A DNA stretch of 5,876 bases from an uncultured Alphaproteobacteria bacterium (GTDB lineage Bacteria > Pseudomonadota > Alphaproteobacteria > Reyranellales > Reyranellaceae): assembly GCA_903929895.1 (NCBI GenBank), contig CAIYWM010000816.1:1-5876 (forward strand), written 5' to 3'. The notes below the pieces were generated by a model. That model was given only the letters and a program-made list of their open reading frames with translations, was not told where the DNA came from and ran no database searches. Both the position numbers and the translations under genes were made by a program. Below, in pieces: positions 1 through 5,876 of this stretch. Position 1 is the first letter of the stretch; every line of letters begins with the position of its first letter.

Positions 1-1235
1 ACATCGACCAACAGAAACTCGTCGCCTACACCGGCAACTACGATTTCTTCGAGCGCACCCGCGCCGAGCGCCTCGCCAATGACGCCGCGCAACAGGCCAA
101 GGTCGCCGCACAGCGCAAGCACATGCAGGCCTTCGTCGACCGCTTCAAGGCCAAGGCCAGCAAGGCGCGCCAGGCCCAGTCGCGCATGAAGATGATCGAG
201 AAGCTCGGGCCCGTCGCCTCGGTGCCGATCGACGAGCGCATCTCGTTCAACTTCCCCTCGCCCGAGATTCTGGCCTCACCGATCGAGACGCTGGACGATG
301 TCTCCGTCGGCTACCCCGATGGTCCCCTGGTGCTGCGCAACCTCGACCTGCGCATCGACATGGAGGACCGCATCGCCTTGCTGGGCCAGAACGGCAACGG
401 CAAGTCGACCTTCATCCGCCTGCTCTCACAGCGGCTCGAGCCGCGCGAAGGCCAGTTGAAGAAGACTCCAAAGCTTCGGGTCGGTTACTTCTCGCAGGAT
501 CAGGAGGAAGGCCTCGACTTCGAGGCAACACCGTTCGACCACATGGCCCGTGCGCTCGGGCCCGGCGCCGGCGAGGCCAAGGTGCGCGCCCAGCTCGGCC
601 GCTTCGGCTTCTCGCGCGACCGCGCCAACCTCAAGGTCGGCGTCATGTCCGGCGGTGAGAAGACCCGCCTGCTGCTCGCACTTGCCACTCGCACCGCGCC
701 GCACATCCTGCTGCTCGACGAGCCGACCAACCATCTCGACATAGACGCGCGCGCCTCGCTGGTCGACGCCATCAACGACTTCGAGGGCGCCGTCGTGCTG
801 GTGAGCCACGACACGCATCTGGTTAAGATGGTCGCCGACGCTTTGTGGGTGGTCCAGGGCGGGACAGTGAAGGCCTTCGACGGCGACATCGACGAATATC
901 AGGCCAAGCTCCTGAAGGAGCGCGGGGCGCGTCCGCCCAAGGCCGAAAAGGCGGCCGATGCCGGCAGCAAGAAGGACCAGCGCAAGGCCGCCGCCGACAA
1001 CCGCAGCAACAAGGCTCCGCTGAAGAAGGCTGTCGACAGCGCCGAGAAGATGCTGGCCCGCCTCACCGAGCAACTGAACGGTGTGCTGGCCAAGCTGGCC
1101 GATCCGGCGATCTATGCCGGCCCGGGCAGCGTGGTAACCGACCTGCAGAAGGAAAAGGCCCGCCTCGAGCGCGAGGTCGAGAATGCCGAAAAGCGCTGGC
1201 TGACTGCCCAGGAAGCCCTGGAAGCCGCCGCCTGA
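1..1235 (+). CDS. ABC-F family ATPase, YheS-like (5' end outside window)
   Basis: This is the C-terminal 410 residues of a soluble, twin-cassette ABC-F protein; the family binds ribosomes and acts in translation rather than transport. The frame is open from base 3 to the TGA at 1233-1235. Numbering from that first complete codon, the piece opens just after the first ATPase domain with YTGNYDFFE (9-17). Next comes the basic inter-domain linker (about 40-70, including KAKASKARQAQSR), which in ABC-F proteins contacts P-site tRNA. The second cassette is complete: Walker A GQNGNGKST (128-136), Q-loop Gln165, signature SGGEK (216-220), Walker B ILLLDE with Asp239 and Glu240 followed by PTNHLD, and switch His269. 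A lysine/alanine-rich stretch and a C-terminal coiled coil (about 320-410) finish it. From memory, the order and wording of motifs match E. coli YheS (637 aa), so about 225 residues are missing upstream. Uup is the main alternative; the linker and GNY region favour YheS. No defect is visible. Confidence 0.95.
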   Translation, partial: IDQQKLVAYTGNYDFFERTRAERLANDAAQQAKVAAQRKHMQAFVDRFKAKASKARQAQSRMKMIEKLGPVASVPIDERISFNFPSPEILASPIETLDDVSVGYPDGPLVLRNLDLRIDMEDRIALLGQNGNGKSTFIRLLSQRLEPREGQLKKTPKLRVGYFSQDQEEGLDFEATPFDHMARALGPGAGEAKVRAQLGRFGFSRDRANLKVGVMSGGEKTRLLLALATRTAPHILLLDEPTNHLDIDARASLVDAINDFEGAVVLVSHDTHLVKMVADALWVVQGGTVKAFDGDIDEYQAKLLKERGARPPKAEKAADAGSKKDQRKAAADNRSNKAPLKKAVDSAEKMLARLTEQLNGVLAKLADPAIYAGPGSVVTDLQKEKARLEREVENAEKRWLTAQEALEAAA

Positions 1236-1238
1236 CCT

Positions 1239-2468
1239 CTACTCGGCCGCTGCCGGGTAGGCAGGCCTCCGGGCACTGCTGTTGCGGATCAGCATCACCA
1301 TGCCCGCGTTGAACGCGTAGAGCCCGACGGCGATCCAGAAGATCACGGCGGGCAGGCCGCTGTTCATCAGCAGGCCGAACAGCGGCGGCGCCACAAACGA
1401 ACCGATATCGAGCCCCGAATAGACGAAGCCGAAAACCTTGCCCGAAGCGCCGGGAGGCGTCGCGTTGCGCACGATCATGTCGCGCGAGGGATTGGTGATG
1501 CCGCCGGCGGCCCCCGCCAGCGCCAGCAGGACCGGCAGCAAGGTCGGTGGCACGGTCTCAGTGGCGATCGGAACAGTGAGGCAGGCCGCCGCCAGGAGGC
1601 CAAACGCAGCCACCAGATCATGCCGGCGCACACGGTCGGCGAAATAGCCGCCCACCAGGATACCCGCGGCCGAGCCGACGATGAACACGATCAGGCAGAA
1701 GGCGGCATAGTTCTCCGTGACGCCGAACATGCTGCTCCAGGCCGGGACCGCGAACTGCTGGATGCCGACCGTGTTGGCGGCGATCAGCGCGAAGTACGCG
1801 AGGCAGAGCAGCAGTGCCGGCTGCAGGAACAAGGCCAGCCCGGGCCGGCCGCCGGCCTGCGCGGCCGCCGCGCGCACCTTGATCCGGTGATCGACCAGCT
1901 GCTCGCGATGAGCGAAGACCAGTCCCGAGAGCACGATGCCCGGCAAGGCGCCGATCAGGGCCGCCCCCACCCAGCCGAACAGGCTGTCGAGGAAATACAT
2001 CACCGGCGCCGCTGCCCAGCCCAGCGATCCGCCGAGCCCGTGGATGCTGAAGGCGCGGCCCAGCCGGTTGGTGTTCACCGACGAATTGAGCAGCGCGAAG
2101 TCTGCGGGATGAAAGACCGAATTGCCCAGCCCCGCGATGACCGCGATGCACGCGAAGCCGACGAAGGAATGCGCGACCGAGATGCAGGCCAGGCCAAGCC
2201 CGACGACAAGGAGACCGCCGGCCAGGATCGGCCGGGCTCCGAAACGGTCCACCGCGAAACCCGCCGCCGTCTGTGCAACTCCGGAGACGCCATAAAAGAT
2301 CCCGGCAAGCAGGCCGACATCGGCATAGCTGAGCCCCGCCTCCTGGCGGACGATCAGGAGCATGGTCGCGAAGGCAAGCTGATAGAAGTGGCTCACGCCG
2401 TGAGCGACGCCAATCAGGCTGATCACCCGGAAATCATGCTGAAGCTGTGCGGTGGTTGCAGCGGACAT
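1239..2468 (-). CDS. MFS transporter, Fsr/fosmidomycin-resistance-like
   Basis: A complete 409-aa inner-membrane major facilitator protein with about 12 hydrophobic segments in two halves, separated by a polar loop near residues 185-210 (HREQLVDHRIKVRAAAA). The family moves small solutes, usually by proton exchange. Motif-A-like sequences follow the second helix of each half: GFAVDRFGARP (70-80) and GGYFADRVRR (273-282). NSVFHPADF (116-124) resembles the SVFHP signature of Fsr-type exporters, which suggests efflux of a small, possibly toxic compound; the substrate cannot be read from sequence. The ATG at 2466-2468 is preceded by GAGG (plus-strand 2474-2477) with a 5-nt spacer. The stop (TAG, plus-strand 1239-1241) lies 3 bp from the stop of the convergent ABC-F gene. 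The methyltransferase gene lies 65 bp upstream on the same strand, so co-transcription is possible but not shown. An oxalate/formate- or sugar-type MFS is the main alternative. Confidence 0.9.
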   Translation of the reverse strand: MSAATTAQLQHDFRVISLIGVAHGVSHFYQLAFATMLLIVRQEAGLSYADVGLLAGIFYGVSGVAQTAAGFAVDRFGARPILAGGLLVVGLGLACISVAHSFVGFACIAVIAGLGNSVFHPADFALLNSSVNTNRLGRAFSIHGLGGSLGWAAAPVMYFLDSLFGWVGAALIGALPGIVLSGLVFAHREQLVDHRIKVRAAAAQAGGRPGLALFLQPALLLCLAYFALIAANTVGIQQFAVPAWSSMFGVTENYAAFCLIVFIVGSAAGILVGGYFADRVRRHDLVAAFGLLAAACLTVPIATETVPPTLLPVLLALAGAAGGITNPSRDMIVRNATPPGASGKVFGFVYSGLDIGSFVAPPLFGLLMNSGLPAVIFWIAVGLYAFNAGMVMLIRNSSARRPAYPAAAE

Positions 2469-2533
2469 GAGAACCTCGTTCCCGCATCATAGGCGATCGG
2501 CAGGGCGGACGACGAAACCCAAATGCGCGGGAG
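2469..2533 (-). promoter_or_regulatory. Spacer upstream of MFS gene with RBS and possible -10
   Basis: This 65-bp gap separates the methyltransferase stop from the transporter start. On the minus strand it holds a GAGG ribosome-binding site (plus-strand 2474-2477), 5 nt before the ATG, which supports that start. TATGAT (plus-strand 2486-2491) matches five of six bases of a sigma70 -10 box, but no good -35 sits 16-18 bp upstream and the implied leader would be only about a dozen bases. The transporter may therefore have its own weak promoter or be read through from the methyltransferase. No hairpin plus T-run terminator is visible. Confidence 0.3.
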
Positions 2534-3703
2534 CTATGCAGCGAACCGGAGCGTCGCCGACCGGATTCGCACCTGGCTCGCAACACCGTGCATGGTGTTG
2601 CGCACCAGCAACTGCACGGGCTCGGCGTCGTCGTAGGTCATCACGGTGACACGATGGGCAGACGGCCTTGCGTCAAGAACGCGTTCGCGGCCCACGAAAT
2701 CATCGACATGGTCGCCGGCCAGAACCACGCCAACGCTGCCAATCTGCACGTCCAGCTCGAGGTCAACCGCATAGCTCAGCCCCGGAAAGGGCCGCGGCCC
2801 GAGCTTTTGCATTGCCGCCTTGAGATCAATCGACATCCCATACCACCAGATGCGATTGGGACAGACCAGCCGCCATTCCTTGGCTGAAGTCTTGAGCGAT
2901 GCCTTGTTCATTGCAATCGCCGGATAGTCCATGAGCCCGATCTCGGGCGACGAACGCATGTCGGGATTGATCTCGCCTATCCGCAGATCAACCCAGCCAA
3001 AGTTGCCACCGCCGGTCGTGAAATCGAGGATGGTGGTTGTACGAGAGGGAAACAGACGGCGCTTGACCTTCTCCAGATCGTACCATTCGGCCCACGGCGT
3101 GCGCTCACCATCCGTGCGCTTGCCGAACTCCGAAAACGGCAGGGAGCCCTCTCGGAGCCATCGCTCATACGGATAGGTGAGCTCGATCCAGCGTCCCCCT
3201 GTCTTCAAGTGCCGCAGCAGGTCGAGAGTTTCCGTCCGGGCTATGTCGAACGGCGCGTGATGCAGTGATCCGATGGCCCAGATGGCATCGGCGCGTTCGC
3301 CTTTCAGACCTGAGAACGACCGCTCGTTTTCCACTTGCAGGTAGCTCGCACGTTCTCCGAGACCTAAAAAGTCAACAACACGACGAACCAGATTCAGGTT
3401 GTCGAGTACCAGATCTGAGAAGGTCCAGTGCGCACCTTGAGCAAGGAAGTGGATGCCATCGAAACCAAATCCCGATCCGACCTCGACGACATGCCGACCT
3501 GCAAAAAGGTCGCTGTAGAGACAGTGGAACCAACCCCGGACGTCGGGAATCTGGGCCGCGTCGTTCATGACGCGCCATTGTGCAATCAGCGACGCGTCAT
3601 CGAGCTCCAACAAGTCGCCCGAGAAGGTACGCCCCAGGATTTCGCCACCCGCGGGCAGTTCACGCCACTTGTCGCGCGAGAGACTGAGAAAATCATCCGA
3701 CAT
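2534..3703 (-). CDS. Class I SAM methyltransferase with C-terminal beta-rich module
   Basis: A 389-aa predicted cytoplasmic protein with two parts. Residues about 70-240 form a Rossmann-fold methyltransferase: SAM motif I VVEVGSGFG (72-80), acidic Asp97 at the end of strand 2 (TFSDL), DAIWAIGSLHHAP (139-151) and LKTGGRWIELTYP (166-178). Residues about 277-387 form a separate module beginning EWRLVCPNRIWWYG and containing GSVGVVL and QLLVRNTM, with alternating strand-like hydrophobics. From memory, similar tails occur on FkbM and other methyltransferases of polysaccharide loci, so a glycan or surface-molecule substrate is a reasonable inference; no substrate is proven. I chose ATG 3703. The frame stays open to 3892, but that would overlap the divergent cyclase CDS, and another ATG at 3721 sits inside the inverted repeat. 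No start has a clear Shine-Dalgarno. Bases 3301-3480 are only about 52% GC, against 67-70% in sampled lines of the neighbours, and include a rare TTA leucine codon (plus-strand 3365-3367). This hints at transfer. Confidence 0.85.
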   Translation of the reverse strand: MSDDFLSLSRDKWRELPAGGEILGRTFSGDLLELDDASLIAQWRVMNDAAQIPDVRGWFHCLYSDLFAGRHVVEVGSGFGFDGIHFLAQGAHWTFSDLVLDNLNLVRRVVDFLGLGERASYLQVENERSFSGLKGERADAIWAIGSLHHAPFDIARTETLDLLRHLKTGGRWIELTYPYERWLREGSLPFSEFGKRTDGERTPWAEWYDLEKVKRRLFPSRTTTILDFTTGGGNFGWVDLRIGEINPDMRSSPEIGLMDYPAIAMNKASLKTSAKEWRLVCPNRIWWYGMSIDLKAAMQKLGPRPFPGLSYAVDLELDVQIGSVGVVLAGDHVDDFVGRERVLDARPSAHRVTVMTYDDAEPVQLLVRNTMHGVASQVRIRSATLRFAA

Positions 3704-3724
3704 CCGTGACACTATGCGCATAAG
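3697..3724 (+). promoter_or_regulatory. Weak candidate promoter for cyclase gene
   Basis: CCGACA (3697-3702) and CATAAG (3719-3724) are separated by 16 bp, and each matches four of six consensus sigma70 bases. Transcription would begin near 3731 and give a leader of about 36 nt. The -10 would fall inside the inverted repeat, which suits repressor control. The match is weak and could be chance. Confidence 0.2.
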
Positions 3725-3743
3725 GCACGCGTGCGCTAGTGTC
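3708..3743. repeat. Inverted repeat with nested perfect palindrome (candidate operator)
   Basis: The left arm GACACTATGCGCA (3708-3720) pairs with the right arm TGCGCTAGTGTC (3732-3743) at 12 positions, with a single unpaired T at 3715. The 11-base centre (3721-3731) overlaps GCACGCGTGC (3725-3734), a perfect 10-bp palindrome. Two overlapping dyads in a 63-bp divergent region suggest a binding site for a dimeric regulator. A stem-loop in a leader transcript is the alternative. No T-run follows, so it is not a standard terminator. Confidence 0.5.
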
Positions 3744-3753
3744 GCCGCGGGAA

Positions 3754-3760
3754 AAGGGAG
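3754..3760 (+). promoter_or_regulatory. Ribosome-binding site of the cyclase gene
   Basis: AAGGGAG lies 6 nt before the ATG at 3767. It is the clearest Shine-Dalgarno sequence in the window and fixes that start, which also argues against the antisense methyltransferase frame extending to 3892. Confidence 0.75.
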
Positions 3761-3766
3761 AACTAA

Positions 3767-4804
3767 ATGAAGCGCTGGAAGCATCGTCCCGAAGGCTCGA
3801 CCTGGGGAGATTGGGGCGACGACGATCAGCTCGGCCGACTGAACCTGATCACGCCGAAGAAGGTGCTCGAGGGCATTGCCGAGGTGAAGCAAGGGATATC
3901 GTTCTGTCTCAGTCTTCCGCTCGACTTTCCGGGCGGTAACGTCTTGAACCCGCGCCGCCTGCCCCCCGTCCTGTCACCGACCGGCGATGAGAATGGCTGG
4001 CGCTTCAACTTCCTGACCAACAGCCTCAACCCGCAGTTCGTCGACGTGGCGAGCGACGACCGCGTGATCCTGACGCTGCAGTACTCGACGCAATGGGACA
4101 CGCTGGCCCATGTCGGCGGCCTGTTCGACGCCGATGGCGATGGCGTGCCTGAGCCTCTCTACTACAACGGCTTCAAGGCCGGCTCGGACGTGGTCGGGCC
4201 GCAGCCCGACGCCGGTCGTGACGGCTGCGGTCACCTTTCCTACGCCCACAAGCTCGGCGTAGAGAACATGGCGGCCAAGGCGATCCAGGGCCGCGCCGTG
4301 CTGGTCGACCTGGAAAAGCACTATGGCCGCGACCACAAGTATGTGAGCTATGACGACTTCAAGCGCGTGCTCGAGGCCGACAAGGTCGTGGTCGAACCCG
4401 GCGACATGCTGGTGCTGTACACGGGCTTCACCGACGAGATCATGAAGATGAACAAGAACGTAGACCCGGCCCGCGCGCACGCGATGTGCTGCGTGCTCGA
4501 CGGTCGCGACAAGCGCCTGCTGCAGTGGATCACCGACAGCCAGATCTCGGCGCTGATCGCCGACAACTATGGTGTCGAGGCCGTGCCGGCGAAGCCCGGC
4601 CCCGATGATGCCGAGCATCCCTCGCTGCCGCTCCACAATCATTGCCTGTTCAAGCTGGGGCTCAATCTCGGCGAAATCTGGTGGCTCAAGGATCTGGCGC
4701 TCTGGCTGCGCGACAGCAAGCGCTCGCGCTTCCTTCTGACGGCGCCGCCACTCCGCCTTCCCGGCGCGGTCGGCTCGCCTGCAACTCCCGTGGGAACGGT
4801 CTGA
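3767..4804 (+). CDS. Cyclase family protein (kynurenine formamidase / isatin hydrolase superfamily)
   Basis: A complete 345-aa predicted cytoplasmic metal-dependent hydrolase. Members of this superfamily hydrolyse N-formyl-kynurenine, isatin or other cyclic amides and esters, so the actual substrate is unknown. Family-like blocks appear in order: a tryptophan-rich N terminus (TWGDWGDDDQLGRLNLITP, 12-30), the metal-site region QYSTQWDTLAHVG (105-117), YYNGF (132-136), LGVENMAAKAIQGRAVLVDL (163-182), GDMLVLYTGF (212-221), SALIADNYGVEAVP (261-274), PLHNH (288-292) and a C-terminal GSPATPV (336-342). Length fits the long, roughly 330-aa branch. The textbook HxGTHxDxxxH motif reads QYSTQWDTLAH here: Asp111 and His115 are kept, while Gln105 and Gln109 stand at the first two histidine positions. 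DADGDGVPE (121-129), just after it, looks like a calcium-binding loop. A strong ribosome-binding site precedes the start, and an FkbM gene follows after 13 bp, probably in the same operon. A specific kynurenine formamidase role is not supported, since no kynurenine-pathway neighbours are visible. Confidence 0.9.
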   Translation: MKRWKHRPEGSTWGDWGDDDQLGRLNLITPKKVLEGIAEVKQGISFCLSLPLDFPGGNVLNPRRLPPVLSPTGDENGWRFNFLTNSLNPQFVDVASDDRVILTLQYSTQWDTLAHVGGLFDADGDGVPEPLYYNGFKAGSDVVGPQPDAGRDGCGHLSYAHKLGVENMAAKAIQGRAVLVDLEKHYGRDHKYVSYDDFKRVLEADKVVVEPGDMLVLYTGFTDEIMKMNKNVDPARAHAMCCVLDGRDKRLLQWITDSQISALIADNYGVEAVPAKPGPDDAEHPSLPLHNHCLFKLGLNLGEIWWLKDLALWLRDSKRSRFLLTAPPLRLPGAVGSPATPVGTV

Positions 4805-4817
4805 GGCCAGCATCGCG

Positions 4818-5876
4818 ATGTCGTTCCCGGCGTTCGTCGCCCAAGGGCTGAAGGTGGAACGGTTCGCGCTGCTGGACATCGGCTGCTCCGGCGGCCTCGA
4901 TCCGAAGTGGCGCGCCTTCGGCGACAGGCTGAAGGCGCTGGGCATCGACGCCAGCGACAGCGAATGCCGGCGGCTTGCCGCGGAGGAACGCAATCCGGAT
5001 GTGTCCTACGTGGCGGCCTTCGTCAGTCCACGCGCCGACCAGCCGATCGACCTGTCGGCCGGTCCGGCGGCGCCGCTGATCATGATGATGCGTGATCGCA
5101 TGAGCTTCATGCGCACGCGCGAGATCCGCGACGCGAAGCTCCAGACGGCCTCCACCGAAGAGCAACTCCGGCACAATGCCTGGGAACTGACAGGGCTGGC
5201 CGATCCAGCCAAGCCGGTGGTGGTACCCGACCTGCTCGCAGAGCGCGGCTGGACCGACCTCGACTACATGAAGATCGATACCGACGGCATCGACTGGCAG
5301 ATACTGCAGACCTTCGAGGGACGCCTGCCGGCCAACCTGCTGGCCGTGCAGATGGAAGTGAATTTCGTGGGCGACGGCGCCGCCGACGAGCACTCCTTCC
5401 ACAACACCGACCGATTCATGCGCCGTCACGGCTTCGATCTGTTCCGACTGGACGTCCGCAATTATTCTTCGCGGGCACTGCCCGCCCGCTACATCTGGCC
5501 GACCCCGGCCGAGACCCATTCCGGTCGCCCGTTCCAGGGCGAGGCCTACTACGCCCTCGATCTCCTGGGCCCGAACGGTCCGGCAAGGCTTGCGGGCCTC
5601 AGTGCCGAGAAAGTGGCAAAGCTGGCGGCGATCCTGTCGGCTTGGGATGTTCCCGACGCCGCCGCCGAGCTTCTGCTCGGCTGCCGCGACAGGCTGAAGC
5701 CCGTCATCGACGTCGATCGGGGCCTCGACGTGCTCGCGGCCCAGGCCCAGGGCGATCTTGCCCGGCCGCTGGACTATAGAAGCTACATGGCCCGTTTCGA
5801 GTCCGATCCGCCGGACTTCTACCGGCCCGAAGGTCCGATCCCCCTGCGCGAGCGTCTCACCGCTGCCTGGCAGGCC
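4818..5876 (+). CDS. FkbM-family methyltransferase (3' end outside window)
   Basis: An open frame of 353 codons from ATG 4818 to the right edge with no stop; the protein continues beyond it. The SAM-binding motif LLDIGCSGG (18-26) is at the very N terminus. DYMKIDTDGIDWQILQTFEG (149-168) matches the FkbM hallmark around (L/M)KIDxDG, with Asp154 in the motif. MEVNFVG, then FHNTDRFMRRHGFDLFRLDV and a GEAYYALDL block complete the domain by about residue 255. The family O-methylates sugars or polyketides and is frequent in exopolysaccharide and lipopolysaccharide loci. Residues about 258-353 form an alanine/leucine-rich, probably helical extension of unknown role. The start is 13 bp after the cyclase stop. 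GAGG (4803-4806) overlaps that stop and sits 11 nt from the ATG, slightly far for a ribosome-binding site, so the two genes are probably co-transcribed and perhaps translationally coupled. The substrate is unknown. Confidence 0.88.
   Translation, partial: MSFPAFVAQGLKVERFALLDIGCSGGLDPKWRAFGDRLKALGIDASDSECRRLAAEERNPDVSYVAAFVSPRADQPIDLSAGPAAPLIMMMRDRMSFMRTREIRDAKLQTASTEEQLRHNAWELTGLADPAKPVVVPDLLAERGWTDLDYMKIDTDGIDWQILQTFEGRLPANLLAVQMEVNFVGDGAADEHSFHNTDRFMRRHGFDLFRLDVRNYSSRALPARYIWPTPAETHSGRPFQGEAYYALDLLGPNGPARLAGLSAEKVAKLAAILSAWDVPDAAAELLLGCRDRLKPVIDVDRGLDVLAAQAQGDLARPLDYRSYMARFESDPPDFYRPEGPIPLRERLTAAWQA

Larger units (their letters stand above)
3704..3766. promoter_or_regulatory. Divergent intergenic control region
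   Basis: These 63 bp lie between the divergently read methyltransferase (minus) and cyclase (plus) genes, so promoters for both should be here or just inside the coding ends. The region holds a long inverted repeat and the cyclase ribosome-binding site, which are listed separately. The compact head-to-head layout with central dyad symmetry is typical of genes controlled by one dimeric regulator, but no regulator gene is present in the window. Confidence 0.55.

Noticed and set aside
426..1073. 215-codon minus-strand open frame inside the ABC-F gene
   Set aside because: It lies opposite the Walker A-to-Walker B region of an intact ATPase domain and has no recognisable product.
1251..1274. Possible hairpin (TGCCGGG ... 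CCGGGCA) as a terminator for the ABC-F gene
   Set aside because: The stem needs a G-G mismatch, lies inside the MFS coding end, and has no following T-run.
1620..2492. 290-codon plus-strand open frame opposite the MFS gene
   Set aside because: Its translation is rich in Arg, Gln, Asp and His with no recognisable domain, typical of antisense of a high-GC membrane-protein gene. The minus-strand frame encodes a clear transporter.
3704..3892. N-terminal extension of the minus-strand methyltransferase (start at 3892, or at 3721)
   Set aside because: The 3892 start would overlap 126 bp of the strongly supported cyclase CDS and adds sequence unlike a methyltransferase N terminus. The 3721 start lies in the inverted repeat and lacks a ribosome-binding site; it remains a minor possibility adding six residues.
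3974..4993. 339-codon minus-strand open frame across the cyclase and FkbM start
   Set aside because: It spans the junction of two well-supported plus-strand genes, shows no family motif, and reflects low stop frequency in GC-rich antisense.
4686..5519. 277-codon minus-strand open frame opposite the FkbM gene
   Set aside because: It has no domain signature, and the plus strand here carries intact SAM and KIDxDG motifs in one uninterrupted frame.
1..5876. tRNA, rRNA, CRISPR array, insertion sequence, attachment site
   Set aside because: No clover-leaf-like or rRNA-like sequence, no regularly spaced repeats, and no transposase or integrase frame or terminal repeats were seen; nearly all of the window is coding.

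Overview
The window looks like a piece of a high-GC alphaproteobacterial chromosome. Codons are strongly G/C-ending and gene spacing is tight. The encoded families (a YheS-like ABC-F protein, a long-form 'cyclase family' hydrolase, an FkbM methyltransferase) are common in Bradyrhizobium- or Reyranella-type and other Rhizobiales/Rhodospirillales genomes. The genus is a guess. There is no rRNA, tRNA, CRISPR, insertion sequence or phage signal.

Layout, left to right. (1) 1-1235, plus strand: C-terminal two thirds of a YheS-type ABC-F ATPase whose start lies outside the window. (2) 1239-2468, minus strand: a complete 12-helix MFS transporter resembling the fosmidomycin-resistance (Fsr) group, tail-to-tail with the ABC-F gene and only 3 bp from it. 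(3) 2534-3703, minus strand: a two-part protein with a class I SAM-dependent methyltransferase domain and a C-terminal beta-rich module of a kind I associate with glycan-related methyltransferases. Part of its N-terminal half is clearly lower in GC than its neighbours. (4) 3704-3766: a 63-bp divergent intergenic region with a 12-bp inverted repeat around a perfect 10-bp palindrome, a candidate shared operator. (5) 3767-4804, plus strand: a complete cyclase-family (kynurenine formamidase / isatin hydrolase superfamily) protein with an altered metal-site motif and a calcium-loop-like segment. (6) 4818-5876, plus strand: an FkbM-family methyltransferase that starts 13 bp downstream of the cyclase and runs off the right edge.

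The ABC-F gene is housekeeping translation machinery and probably unrelated to the rest. The right-hand part may form one functional neighbourhood: a methyltransferase (possibly with the transporter below it on the minus strand) is divergent from a cyclase-FkbM pair across one palindromic control region. Two methyltransferases, one hydrolase and one exporter-like MFS protein would fit modification and export of a small molecule or surface glycan, but this is inference from gene order. I see no strong evidence for a wholly new system. The most checkable oddities are the variant metal motif of the cyclase, the fused beta module on the methyltransferase, its GC mosaic, and the divergent palindrome.
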